Assembly (NCBI RefSeq): GCF_954871325.1
Contig: NC_088777.1
Span: forward strand, 11,385,366 to 11,449,365
DNA: 64,000 nt
DNA from: Gordionus sp. m RMFG-2023
Taxonomy: Eukaryota; Nematomorpha; Gordioida; Chordodea; Parachordodidae
Reading direction: 5' to 3'
The position numbers were made by a program, and so were the translations under genes. Positions within the stretch are counted from its first letter, which is position 1; each line of letters starts with the position of its first letter. Of this stretch, positions 39,386-53,100 are shown in pieces. The notes under the pieces are model-generated. The model had not been told where the DNA came from and searched no databases. It saw nothing but the letters and a program-made list of their open reading frames with translations.

Positions 39386-42300
39386 TCAAAGGCCTTTGTT
39401 GAAATAAACCGTTTTGACGTTCGCCTCCTCCAATTTTTTCCTTAGATTAGGTTCTAGCCTGGCAACAGAGATATGCCTAAAAATAAATTTGTGCAAGTGG
39501 AGAGGGAGTGGTTAAATTGAATAAATTAGAATGGTAACTTAAACTACATTTGATTATAATTATAATAGTATATCCTAATTTCAGTTAAAATATTATAAAA
39601 TAATAACAGCATAATTGACCAGACATTTAAATAATTTAATAACTTACATCTTTTGAGGAAACATGGCACAGCACAAGGGAGTAGTGAATATTAAGCTAAG
39701 AAAATAAAAAAAATTAATTATTATTACAAAAAGATTATAATAGATAAATGGAATATGTATCGTAACATTCCTAATTGTATAGACGGTTATCATGACTTTA
39801 TAAAAAAATCAAGGTAATAATTCCGAATCATTATTTATCTAATCTTAAATCATCCATCTACTTAATTTCCAATCATGAAACCAAAAATGAATTGTGCAAC
39901 CATTTTTAAATTATGGGAATACCAAATTATTTTTTTGTTTTGTTTAAAGAGTGGAGATGGAATCATATAATATTCGAATTATGAATGGATCAGAAATAGA
40001 GCCCTGCACAGGCCTACCGAACCCCGACCCAAAACTTGTACTAGGACCTTGAAGACATTTTTCTCAGCCTGGCCCAAATCCCAAAAATTAAATTAAAAAA
40101 TATCCTAAATAATCATTTTGTTTCATCGAAATGTCAATTAGAATGACATATCATTTTTCAGCTGACACATTTCACTTATTTATTTACGTAATTTCCATTT
40201 CCCAAATTACCAATCAATTTCCTGTGATTGTGATTTGTATTGTGACTAGTTAGGACTCTCGTATTTATATACATCATATTCAAGGTTAAATAAAATATTT
40301 TTTTTAAGTCTCAAAATGATTAAAATAATATCTTTTGCGTTGATTTATGACTTACAAAATAAACAATTTAAAAAATATATATAATGTTTTTACAAAATTC
40401 CGCATAGAGCGATCTGTATGGGAGCCACGGATCTTGGGTATTTCAAAAAAAATCCTCTTTTTTCCAAGGAATTTATCAGAATTGGAGGTAGAACTATAAG
40501 TATTGGTTAGAAGAAATGTATATTAGTATAATATCTATGGGTAGCCCTTAAAATAGATTATTGTTTTAACAACATCCGACCTAGCTTATTTAAACCCGGG
40601 ATGGGTCAAGGAAGATATTTCATAAATCTAGATTAGGTCTGTAAATAAAAAGTGCTTCTAAATTTATTCCTTTCTTCAGGTTTATTTCAGAATTTTTTAA
40701 ACACCATATCCTTTCCCGTTTTTACTTCATATAAAATAAATATTATGTATATATATATATATAACTCATTCCAGGTACGCACATCAAGACGCGAGATAAA
40801 ACGACCGATGGAATGGCTATTTGAGCGGCACGGACAGACTCTCCCACTTTTACATCTGTTTTAGCGTCGTAAAGACTTATGCCATTTTTAAGTTCCCTTT
40901 GGTTTGGGACAAATTAGAGATTGAGATTTATATTAAAATTCGTATATATTTTTTTATTGGTAAAACAGAGTAGGCTAAAATTTATCAAAATATTTTTTAT
41001 AAAACTAATGATAAATAACAATTATATTAAATGTTCTTTGGAGATCTTCATGGGCTGAGCCAGCTCGCGGTCCATACTCGGCATTTTTTAATGGGCTTAG
41101 GTCTAGAATTTTTTTTAAATTTATAATTAGCTTATTTAAAACAATTGCCAATTTTTTTTCTTCTAATAATAATTTTCAGTTTAGCATTGAAAATTATTGT
41201 CTAAATATAATGAAATATTAGTTATTTTCAAATACAATAAATTAAATTATTGGATATGGGCTTGCAAAAAATTTTTTTAAACTTATTATGGGCGTGGGAA
41301 TTTTAAATATTAAAGCCCGTGAGCTCTTTCAATTGTCTTAATTAATAAGTGCCCTTGAAAGGCAGGCTGGTTTGACCAATGACCTGAATATTATAGTATT
41401 AATTAGACTGACAATCGTAATTTTAACAAGAAATTTGAAATTTTTTTGCCTTTATAGTACTAAATGGAATAATAATTATTGCAAAGTTTTCTAAATTCAT
41501 TGTTTAAAATTTATTTCGATTTCCCTAAAATTTAACGACCCCAATACAACTAGTTTATATTTTTTTAAAGGTTAACCAATCCGACTTATTCTTGTGATAC
41601 TCTCAAGTTTTAAATTCAAAATATAACACGTTTTCTTTCCCTTATTTAACTTAGAGTAGTTTTTGTTTGTAGTTCATCAATTGACATTTCGAACATTGCC
41701 GAAAATATAATGGATATTAAATGAAATTTAATAATAGAAATCAATATGAAATTTGAAAAATCGTATGTTTTACGAAAATGAGGGAAATTTATATTATGAA
41801 ATTTAATTTTTAAAAAATAATTAATACTCTGATCTCATCATAGGAATATTCACGCAATTAGCAGCCGCCACCGCACAAAAAGGGACAAATCTTCCTATAA
41901 GCGATGGTGCATTCTGAAAAATAAAGAAATAAAAATTTTGAAAAATATTTAGACATGCTTATTCTTCAATAGGTATATCGAAATATAGATATTCTATATT
42001 CGATTCAAAATTTACGAATACGCATTATAATTTTTAAAAAATATTATTGATTAATAATTTTCCAAAGAAATTTTTTTATATTTTGTATTTTCGGCTGATA
42101 TTCCTTAATTTTAGAAAATTCAAAAATTATTTATTATATAAAAAAATTCATTTTAAAAAAAAATGCTAACATTATTATGTATATTTTAGGGGAAAATATA
42201 AATTTGTATATGTAACTCTTAAGAGGCGATTCAAGCCTAGTGCTGTCGTTAAGGCTCCTCCAGTAGCAAAAACGTAAGATAATCCCAATTGTCTATTTCC

Positions 42301-44251
42301 GAATAAATATATATATAAATTTTCGTTTACCTAAAATATTTTTTGTACATTCTTTCCTTCCTTACGTATTGCGTCAATTAATTTTTCAATAGTATTTTTT
42401 AAAATTATTTAATCCCTCCAGTGAATTGACATATATATATGTTAGCGACAATGTGTTATTTTTTCAACTTTAAATCATCTTTTAAGCAGCTTTTTTAAAC
42501 TTAAAAATCTGAATTTAAAGGAAATGTATTCCATCATGTTTGGAATACCTACCATGTGAACTTAAGAAAATTGTCATAAATTTTTGAACTTATTATAATT
42601 TATATTCGTTTTCCCATAGAATTTTCTTATAAATCATAAATGGCTCAAGAGTAAAAAAGGTAAAATTATCTACAATTCATAAGATAGGTATTCTAAACAT
42701 GCCGGAATATATTCCAGGTAAAATCAGATTTTTACATTTAAAAACGAGCTAAAAAATAATTTGTTGAAAAAATGACACATTGATTGAAAAAACACATTGA
42801 CTCTAACATATATAAATAATATGCCAATTTATTTAAATTCATGCGAAAAAACACAAATAAAACTATGAATATACTAAATTCGCTTGAATATTAAATTAAA
42901 AACAAATGATATTTATTTTTTTTGTATTATGAGATCAGTGAATGCTATAGCTTTAAGTTATCAGAACTATTTATTTTCAATAAAGGAAGAACAAATCCAA
43001 ATCTGTCAAGCCCAAAATAGGGCTAACGGACAGTGCACATGATTGTATAGGTATGATGGATTTAAAAAAATGAGTTTGTTCAGATCGCACCACCAAGATA
43101 GGCTGAATACATAGCTTTAGCTAATTAGTAATAAGCTAAGAAAATATAGAGCTAAAGCTTTCAAATATTTGAGTGTTAAATATGTGCATTTATATGTAAA
43201 ATAGAAAAAATAAATAACGATATAGGTATAGGAGAATCTCCGCTTCTGTTGGTGTAATTAACAAGGGCGTTAAATGACTGATTTATCCATTGCCAAAAAA
43301 TGACAGCCGAATTAGATCTGATATATATAAATATAAAAAAAGCCTTAAAAAGAAATGGAAAAAATTGGAAGAAAAAAAGGGGAGGAAGAACTGGGTGCCA
43401 TGTTTAACATAAATTGTTAACCAAGTTTGTTTCATGTCAAAATCTCAAAAAGGATATATAAAATGAAATATAAATTAATAAATATTAATATAACATATCA
43501 ATATCAGGGTTAGGTTTAAAGTATAGAATAATAATGATTTTTTTTATTTATTATCTACCTTAAACATTAATTTACAAAAGGCACCTTCAGAAATTATTGA
43601 CATCAAGAATAGGTAAAAAGTTAGCCAATAACATAAAAATCGATTCTTATAATCATATAAATCTGTTTTTTAAATTTAAATACAATATATTTCATTTTCC
43701 TTATATCTCTAAATAACTTTTACAAATATTATATAATCTTTCCAAAAAAATAATTTTAAATGTATAAAACTTGTAAAAAGTGAGCATTCCTCCGGTTATA
43801 ATCATATTCATAGGAACTTGAGCAGACATCCTACCAATTAAAACCATTTTTTCACAAGTATCTGGGTGGTAGGCAGAATCATATAGAGCCTTTGCCCTCC
43901 AGAGTCCATCTACATCAGTATTTAAATCCTTCAAACTTTCCCCTTTTCTGATTTAAAATAGTGGCGTTAAAAAAAATGTAAGCAAATATATAATAAGATT
44001 AAATTAATTTTATTTAATGTAAACAAAATTTTTAAAACAATACTATGCTTATTTTTAAATTAAATAAATTTTTATTCATTAAGAATATACTTGTATTTAG
44101 TGACTATATCTTTAGCTTTTTCTAATTCTTTCTCAGTTGCTAATATGTTCAATGGGTTGGTTATAGCAAAAAAATGTTTTGCTCTTCCCAAATAGGTATC
44201 TTGATTCCATCTTGGTTTATCTATATTAATCTTATAAATAAAAATGAACAT
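39386..44251 (-). CDS. SFXN1: sideroflexin, mitochondrial amino-acid carrier (9 exons)
   Basis: Exons: 44251-44091, 43947-43771, 43317-43219, 42292-42217, 41913-41828, 40896-40766, 40493-40394, 39695-39648, 39476-39386 (TGA). The sum is 969 nt, or 322 aa, the same length as human SFXN1. Seen in order: [123 protein letters not shown] and the ending VYFNKGL. Sideroflexins are multi-pass proteins of the inner mitochondrial membrane; SFXN1 carries serine for one-carbon metabolism. SFXN1, 2 and 3 cannot be told apart here, so the symbol means the SFXN1/3 type. The first codons (MFIFIYK) are unsure: TTATAAG just before ATTAATATA could be an acceptor for a separate first exon. Confidence 0.95.
42431..42812. 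repeat. foldback element in sideroflexin intron 3
   Basis: The left arm (about 42431-42552: TATATATGTTAG, CAATGTGTTATTTTTTCAA, AAATCTGA, GGAATACC) recurs inverted at about 42690-42812. A loop of about 135 bp lies between. The arms are diverged. No coding content. Confidence 0.75.
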
Positions 44252-47200
44252 AATTCAACAAATTTTATAAGTAAAATACCTTATTGTATTTATATTGCTA
44301 ATTTCAATTATATGACAAATTATATAATATAAAAATAAATGTTTTGAAAATGGATTCTATGACCATGTTATTTTCAAAATTATTTTTAGTGAGGTCAATC
44401 ACTCTTTTAAAGTTTAAAGTAATAAGTTATCAGTAAATTGATAATTATTTTTTTAAATTATTTTGTAGTAAAAATGTGATATGTAAGAAACTTTTATAAA
44501 TAATCAAATTATATAGTAATAAAAGTGTTTATTGTAAACTTTGTCGGGAAATGTGTTGCTCATTAATTTTTTTTATAAATTATAAAGGACCGCACCCTTT
44601 TATCATATGTTTGAGTACGATATTTATTTATAAATTTCTTTTACACATATCAGTTGTTTATTTATCATAACATATAAAATCAGAGATGTTTTTGAAGAAC
44701 GGCTGTGTCCCTGCATAGTGAGTTATAACACAAATCGCTTAGATCTCTATTTGAATTCAACAAGTACCAAAATAAATTTATGAAGCAAGTAATCCATGCT
44801 ACGGTGTATGTAGTGTTGTAAAAATGTATTTTTAAAAACAGCCCAATTAAGATTATAACTAAAATAATATTGTTACGCATACATGGAAGAAAGGTTTGGG
44901 CATCAGGCCGTTTTTAAAATTAGACCCAAATCGAATTATTAACACTTGTATGAAAGAATATAGAATATTGAAAGCGATTCCGTATTTTTGTTTAATATTT
45001 TCAAAATGGGTTTTATATCTAAATTTTTTTTAGTAGCAAATATTTGACTTTGCATAGCAACTGTGATCGAAATTGGATCTAATAAGTGTTTAAACTATTT
45101 GGATATGCAATGAAAGAGGGCTAAAAGAATGATTTTGACATTAATAAAGATGAGTAAATAGAATTTGAAGTTATTGTCTAATTATTATTTTTTAATGTAA
45201 AATTTATAGTTGTTCTATCACTTTAATATTTATATATATAGTAAGATACATTTACTATGTGTCTTACTATTTTTATAAAGTACTAGATTAGTCCCCATGC
45301 CGTTGTACTGTTTTTAACTAAAAATACAATCATAATTAAATGTAATTGCAATTTTAACCACTCTTTAAAGTAATTGAATCCATTGTTCGTCCAATAAAAA
45401 TCGATTTATGGCATCTTTGGAAAATCTGATATTAAAAAATGTTTAGGTTAATCGAAGGATATTCATTTTGTTTAAATTTAATCGTACCAATTATATTAAT
45501 TTTTACTTATAAAAGTGCAGATTTACTTAATTCTGCGCTTTATAAAAGAGCTTGCAAACTTCAGGCATGATAAACCGATTTAGTAAATTGCAAAGTATTA
45601 ATACTTGGATGCTTTAAATGTAGTCCTGATGATTACATTCAACAATTTTAAGAGTAAATTTTGCAATTTGATTTGAAAAATTATGGACAAATCTTATATT
45701 CTGCTTGAACTGATTACTTTAACGAGTGGTGGCCTAAAGAAATGCAAATAAATACTAACCTTTGATTTGGATTTAAAAATTTTTTAAATAAAATTTATCA
45801 AAATCATAGTAAAATCTTAATTTATAAAAAATAATTTAATGATTTTCAAAAAGTGAATATTATTTTTTGTAATAAAACTTGAAATTAAACTCATGATATT
45901 ATTTAAAAAAAGGTCACATGTGAGTAAAACAATTAAAACTAATTTAAAAATATGTTTATATACTAAGTATAATATAAATTCGAGAGAAATTTTTTTTGTA
46001 GCCATATATTATAATACATAAAATATACAAATAGATTTAAGTAAATGTATGTTAGGCATAAAAAGTTTGTTTAAAAAATTTATACAATTTTTGATTAAAA
46101 ATTTATATTATTGCAAAAACAATTTATGTTTGATAATAAATAACTACCACTATATTAAAAAAATATATACAATGAGGTGAGATGGCAATAGATTTAAAAA
46201 TAAAGTAAATAATTTCATCACAAAATCAGATGAGACTTCTTAAATAAATATTTTAAAAAATTTGGTTTTCAAGATTTTTTTAGTATAAGATTTTTATATA
46301 CAGTATAAAAAATCCCTATTAATTACTTTAAAAGGAAGAAAATATTTTAAAAAATGGAAATTAGCTTAAAAATTACAATACTATAATTAATAAATACATA
46401 TTCACAAGTTTTGCTAACCAGTAAATGTGTGGCTAAATGGTTAAGGTCAATTTTAACTTAAATGTATTTTTTAAAAATATTATATATTCATTAAAAAAAA
46501 TTAAAAATGGATTATAAAATTAATTTAAATAGACCAAAAAAATAGTTTGGATTTTGGGATAATTTTATGATTTCAAAAATATATAAAATTTATTTATAGT
46601 TAAAATACTTTAATATAAAAATAAATAAAATAAACAATGTCAGCATCGATTTAATAAAAGTCTAACCGCTTGAGAAAAAAGCGTTTTGCTTTAATATGGT
46701 TCAACAGCCGCAAAATTTATTGTTATATTTTTTGGAATAGTTGCATGTATTTGAGCTAGAGGCCGTGGAATTGCCGTTCAAGCTTAGACCCTTCCTTTTA
46801 TTAACTGATAACATAACACATAATAAATATATTGAAATATATATTTCATTTTCTTTTTAAATTAAGAGCCTATATAATATAGCGCATAGGTAGGTAAAAT
46901 AGTTTCTAAAGTTTTTCAATTATATAGTTGGAAAAAAAATTACATAGATAAATATTTACTATATGATAAATCAACCCATCTCCTTTTCAACTTATTTATG
47001 TATGTCAGATATATTCACTACTAAATATCGACATCGGTTATTTTTCATGATATAAGTATCGGCAGATAGTCATTTATTTATAATAAATCGTAACTAGTTT
47101 ATTTTTATATTTTTTTATATTATAGAAAATATAATTTTGTTTTTTTCTCCCAATATTTGACTTTTTCTAAAATGTGTTCATTTTTTATTCGTTCTATTCT

Positions 47201-47689
47201 AAGAAATTAAACATTTATTATAATAAACATTTCAAAAAAATAATAAACTAATCAAAATCTAAAAAGAAAATATAAAAAGTAAAAATCTCAAATTCAGTTT
47301 TGTTTTATTTCTGTAATTATTGGTCCGATCATATCATGATTTCCTGACTATTGATATTGTTAATACTATTTTCTACGATATCGCAAATATCATTATTAGA
47401 GGGATAATTACTATTTATTTCTACAATAAGAGAGGTGAAATAATGGCAATGCCATCATTTTTTACTACAAAGATCTGGGTTGAAAATATTTCAATGACTT
47501 TTCTTTCGATAAAAAAATATATGACAACAGGGAAGCAATAAAGATTCTGTGTAACCATACATTGATCTTAATCTACAACCATTTGTTGTCCATCTATAAT
47601 AAACAGATTAGTGTAATCTTTACATATATGATTTTTAATTAAATTTTTCAGATAATTTCAGTTCATTGTTTACTATTTTAAATGCACGG
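44252..47689. other. intergenic region upstream of sideroflexin, nothing recognised
   Basis: Very AT-rich. A short palindrome (about 45236-45271, ATAGTAAGA...TCTTACTAT) is the only structure seen. Promoter elements cannot be assigned. Confidence 0.45.
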
Positions 47690-49140
47690 CTTGTTAGTAG
47701 TTTCGTATTTATCTTTCAGTCGAATCAGCTTTAAAATTTGTAGTAACCTATTATCCTATGATGATCATTTTCTTGATCATGTATGTGAACAAACCATTAA
47801 GTTTTATAGAACTATAAAAGTGAGAAATATTTCTTAATAACACTTTTGAGGATTCTACTCATCCCTTCGGTGCGATGATTCGTGTTGAAGATTTGTTATT
47901 TGGTTTCTTCCATGTCATCAAACATTTTTCTTATATTATCTGTTGAATGCCTGAAAAACATGAAAGAAGCATATCTCTAATGATGCCTCTGGGAATGCCT
48001 ACTTGTAGGCATGTCTATCTGCAAAGTCTTTGTCAGATATAATACATCGAACTGTTGATGTTTGGTATTGTATCGTTTAAATATTTTGCATATTACCTTT
48101 ACTGAGCAGAGATCTCTGATTTGATCACCATACCTACAAATCAAGTTTGTATATCACCATCTACAACACACATGGCGAATAAAACTAGTGAAGGTCAACG
48201 GTCGGGTCCTATCGGTTGAGGAACGTGGTCCGGACCGGTCTTTTTATTTTTTACGGTCCAGACCACGGTCCGGATCGGTCTTTTATTATTATTTAAGTTT
48301 GCTTTACTATTCAATTAATATAATTTTTTTGTATATTTTATTTTATATTTTTCTAGATGAGTTATTTTAGATTTTGTTAATTTTTATTTTACAATATGAA
48401 AACCATAAGTTCGTCCAAGAAACATTTTACTTATAGTCACAATAAAAAACATAGAGTAGGTGTTCACTGCAGTACCAAATTTAATGTATCGTCAGCAATA
48501 TGTAACAAAATAATTGTTTATAATTTTTTAAGAAAAAAATTAATCAAAATAAGCAGTATTATTATTAAAATATATTGATTATTATTTAAATAGTTCTATT
48601 TTTTCTTAAGATGTCTGAATAATTCATTGTCAAAATAACTTAACCTTATTCTTAATAAAATAATTAGGTACCTTAAGCAGACATCTGATAAAACATAAAA
48701 TATATACTTCTACTGATGAAAATGAAAATATCTCAAAAACACAATCTACTCTTAATTTTAATATGCCCTCTACAAGCACAAAATCACTTTCTTCAATACC
48801 ATTGGATAATTTTATTGTTTATATAATACTCTTATATTTAATAAAATGATAAAACAAATTAAATTAGGTTAAAAAAATATGTTTTTTATTTTTTTATTTA
48901 GGACCATGGTCTGAATTGATCTTTTTCTTAAGGACCGTGGTCCGGTCCAGTCTTAGGGTATCGGTCCAGTCCGGACCGTGACCTTCACTAAATAAGACAT
49001 AAGATACTTATTTAATGAATAAGCTGCATCCAGAAGTCAAAATATTGCCCATCTTAGGGGTTTGAAAGTAAAGAGCACGGAATTTTCCATCTTCCAGTAA
49101 TATTTCTACTATATTTTGGTGGTTATCTTTTTTATCTTAT
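47690..49140 (-). pseudogene. MULE transposase relic, split by a hAT insertion
   Basis: On the minus strand, 49140-48991 reads EILLEDGKFRALYFQTP. Beyond the inserted element (48177-47690) it continues AMCVVDGDIQT, then in shifting frames SDKDFADRHAYK, AFPEASLEICFFHVFQAFNR and MSRILKSVI. The order FQTP..., VVDG, SDKDFA..., FHVF matches the MULE transposase domain. Stops and frame changes show it is inactive. Intergenic, downstream of Rab24. Confidence 0.75.
48186..48990. mobile_element. hAT-like element, TAGTGAAGGTCA ends, inside the MULE relic
   Basis: Left end TAGTGAAGGTCAACGGTC; inverse right end TAGTGAAGGTCACGGTCCGG. Target duplication AATAAAAC/AATAAGAC (48178-48185, 48991-48998). GGTCCGGACC words lie near both ends. 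Inside, the plus strand reads SSKKHFTYSHNKK and HCSTKFNVSSA, which looks like a decayed BED zinc finger. Non-autonomous. Confidence 0.82.
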
Positions 49141-49189
49141 AAACTAAGAAATCTAAATCATTTGAATTAAACGATAGGAAATGTTCCTT

Positions 49190-49480
49190 TTTATATTATA
49201 TAAGTCACTTTTGGTAATTTTTCTATGGCATGGAGACATCAAATAACAAATCTTCAAATTTACATGAATAATCGTGGCGAAAGAATGAATAGAATCCTCA
49301 AAGGTGTTATTAAAAAAATTTTTCACTTTATAATTTCTATAACAACCTAATGGTTTGTTTTCACATGAATGATCAAGAAAATGATCCTCGTAGTATAATG
49401 GGTTTAAATAGACCCACAAATTTTAAAGTTGAATTAGATATTGCACTATGGATGAATAGTTATTTTGTATCCATTTTTAT
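49190..49480 (+). pseudogene. second MULE fragment, inverted relative to the first
   Basis: The plus strand reads QITNLQ, NNRGERMNRILKGVIKK and later frames similar to the end of the 47690-49140 relic, but in opposite orientation. It is either a separate copy or an inverted duplication of that part. Confidence 0.6.
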
Positions 49481-50100
49481 TATGTAATTTTTTTAGTCAT
49501 CCTTTGCTTTTTTAATATTTTATTTTATTAACTTCAAAAATATCCACAAAAATAAGACATGTTTTTTTTTATTAGGTTTTCCACTTTTTATATAATTTCT
49601 TAAGTTTTTATGGTTATAAATGATAGGGTAGTGACCATAAGATTGTTTTGAATTCGGGGGAAAAATAGGAAACTCTACATGCAAAATCGTTTCTAAATTT
49701 TTTTAAATTTAAATAGTAAAAAAAAAATTCCTAGAGATTAATATTTATTCGCTTTTTCAGCTAAAGATGAAATTTTTTTAATTCCGGTTTTGCAGTTCGG
49801 TTTGAAACCCTAGGTGCATCTCTAATTTAAAACTAAAAGTTAAATTTGCTATATAATTTTTTAAGATAAACATCCACCACAAAACATCATTACTCTTTTA
49901 TGATTTTTGTAAAAATAAAATTGTAAATATCTTTTTAATTATTGATAATAAACCTTTTTTTTTAATTCTAAAATGCCAGTCATTAAATAACCATATTTCT
50001 GAAATAAAGGATTAACATTTTTTCTCCCTCTACTTAAAACATTTAGATAAAATCTAGCCCCAACGATCCAACTTAAAAAGTTGTTTTTTTAAACAAGATA

Positions 50101-53100
50101 TTAAAACAAAAAATTGACTGTACTTTTTAAATTTTCCGGGTCAGCCACAAAAGCCTTGGACACATCTAAGAACATTTCGTCTAATGAATTTAAATTTTAT
50201 ATATATTTGCAAAAAGTAACATTAAATTTTAAAATAAACCATAAGTGAGTACCTGGAAATTTTGCTCATAAAAGTCAAAAAGGTTTGGGCACCTATTTAA
50301 GAAATCTCGACTTGCGTAATATAAATCGAGCTATTCAACAACCCTAATTAACAGTTCATCAGACATTCAATATATAGAAGTTTCATTATAATAAAGTTGT
50401 CATCATGATCACATAAACAGGTGACCATTTAAGTAAGTCTCATCATACTGTGAACACTTTGACTGATTTTATAAAAACATCCTTTTAATCCATTTCCCTC
50501 CTTCATTCCACCCCCCCCCCCCTTCTTTTATTTTTTTAAATTTTATTTATATCTTGATAGCTAGCCTGTCCACCCAATTAATATTATATTTTGTTTATTA
50601 GTACGCCAATTTTAGAGTAAAACATGACAAACCCGCTAGCCGTAGCATCGTTAAATATAGGCCCTTCCTACCTATTCAATTTATTATTAAATCCTGATTT
50701 CAAAATTATAAAATTTATTAAAAAAGGGGTTTCAAAAAAAAAAATAGATAAATATTCTTAAATTTTTGGAGTCATCAATGAATATTTAAATTTAATGCAC
50801 AAACATAACATTATAAATATTTTGAGTTTTAAATTTATTTTTTCCTAATTTCCATTAAACTTTTACCACCTAGCTTCGGCGGGCTTTGTCCAAACTGTTA
50901 GCTTCTATTAATTTACTGTTAGATATCTAAATTCTACTTATAGTTGTAAAAATTGGAACAGTGATTGAAAAATTAAATTACGAATTTTTCCTTATATAAA
51001 ATTTTTTCAAGAGAATTTGTCATTTAATCAAGACTCAGTAGGTAAAAATAAAAATCGGAGATATTCTCAAAGCGAGAAGAAAAAATTTACTCTGGCAACT
51101 AATTAAACCAAAATATTTTAGTCTTATCTCTTACAATCTCATTCTCCTTTATTTATATTGTAAAACGGCCTGATTTGGGTCGATTAATAAAAACGACCCA
51201 ATTAAAATTTTAGCCAAAATAACAATATGTAAGTCTGGAGATTTTGTATTTATCTATATTATATATATATTTTTATAAATTAGAAAAAAATTATGACTTT
51301 CTTCATTCCTTTATCACCTAAATTATTGTTTAAATAAAATAATTCGCACCAACCTATGCTGTCCCCATCTTTGCTTGATGTTTCATAATATTGAGCAGCA
51401 TTCTCTATTAAATTTATAAAATATAAATAAACATTATTATTAAATGAATAAAAATAAATTATTTTGGCCTAAACCAAATTATGTGAATATTTATTCATAG
51501 ATGCAGCTATATCACTTTTATTTCGCTTATATTTAAAAAAAAGATGTTTAATGTTTAAAATGCACAAGAAAGATTAATAATATTATATGGGATCGGTATC
51601 GTCGTATGCCCCTCCCCCAAGTCGGTTCCTAGATACATATTTCTAATTACTTCATACATTTTTCAGATAAATATTTAAACGTGATTTAAATATTTATATT
51701 AAGTTAGTTTTCGATATTATTTTTAAAATTGGAAACTATCAAGGTTCTTGTTTATCTTTATTTCACAGATTCAGATAGGAGTCAAATGGACAAATAATAA
51801 AAATATTTATCAAATTCTATTATGATACGAAGTAAAAAAATGAAAATGATAAATTTTTTTCAATCTGAAAAAATTAATCTAATTTAATAGTAGTGATCAG
51901 TAGTTTTGGTAAAAATGAAAAGTATCAGTGTCGACTCCTACATGGTGAGTATCTGTGCAACCCAATCTTTAACAAAGGTTTCAAGATAAAAATAAAATGG
52001 GATATTGTTTGATAATTAACTAAATAATGTTTTAAAAATTAACATTGCTAAAATATCTAGTCAAGACTATTGTTATCCAGCGTTGGTATCTAATTAATCG
52101 GTTTATTTTCAATACAATTTTATTTTATGATTTTTATTTTTACCTTTTATGTATTTTAAGACATAAATTTTTATACAATGGAAGATGAGAATAATTTTTT
52201 TTTATACTATAAAAATATGACCTGGATGATTAATATTAATATTATAAACAAATAAGTAATCAGTATAACTGAGAAAGATCAATCAATAAATTTTTAAAGG
52301 ATAAGACAATCAATTCATATGGAAAAAGGTCATAGAATTTTTTTCTATTATGAGTAAAGGAAATGTTAAGCTGGTGATTGAAGGCAAAAGAGCAGGAGAT
52401 AAGTAAGAAATGGATAGTTGGCAACGTGATTATGAGTAAAAAGTTAAAATATCAATTCAATGCCCTTGGATTCAGAAATGCATAAAAGATATAGCAGTGA
52501 GAAAGGATCCTGAAAATAGCAACCATGATATTAATCTGTAGAATATGTATGAAAGATATAGGGTGGATAAGATATGGCTGAACGGAGATTGAGTGACTCC
52601 GCTCCAGTTTCAAGGGCATTGTGATGTTACGAGATATGCCATCTATCCTTATAAATAAAAACGTCTCTTTAACGTTGAAGGGAAAAGTTTATGTGAGCTA
52701 TGGAGGAATTGTGAAAAAATATTGGAATAGAAGCAAATGGAGTAGTTATAGGCGGAGGTGGTTCGGGCATGTTTAACGAAAGAAAATAGGGTGATGAAAT
52801 GTAACTTTATGGAAATAATGAAATCAAGTTCACAAGAAGACCCAAGATATAGATTAACGTATGACACGATAATGCGTCTTTAAAATGGCTATATGGCAAT
52901 GTAAAATAGAGGATGATCAGATAAAAAAACTGGACCCAATAAAATGATCAAGGTACCTCTAGGGAAAACCTATATTGTAAGCCTGACTTTTAAAAAATTT
53001 TTTAAAAGAATTAAAGGTAAATCACAGTATTCTTATTGCAATATATTATTTATAATTAAACTTAAGAGAAAACATATGACAATGACTAAATCTAAATAAA

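Noticed and set aside
40660-40740. Candidate sideroflexin exon ([11 protein letters not shown])
   Set aside because: No usable donor follows it; the real exon ([19 protein letters not shown]) is at 40394-40493 and fits both phases.
40652-40864. Plus-strand open frame of 70 codons
   Set aside because: Partly antisense to sideroflexin exon 6; no similarity of its own.
47320-47541. Plus-strand open frame of 73 codons
   Set aside because: No recognisable motif and next to the MULE relic; most likely chance or decayed transposon.
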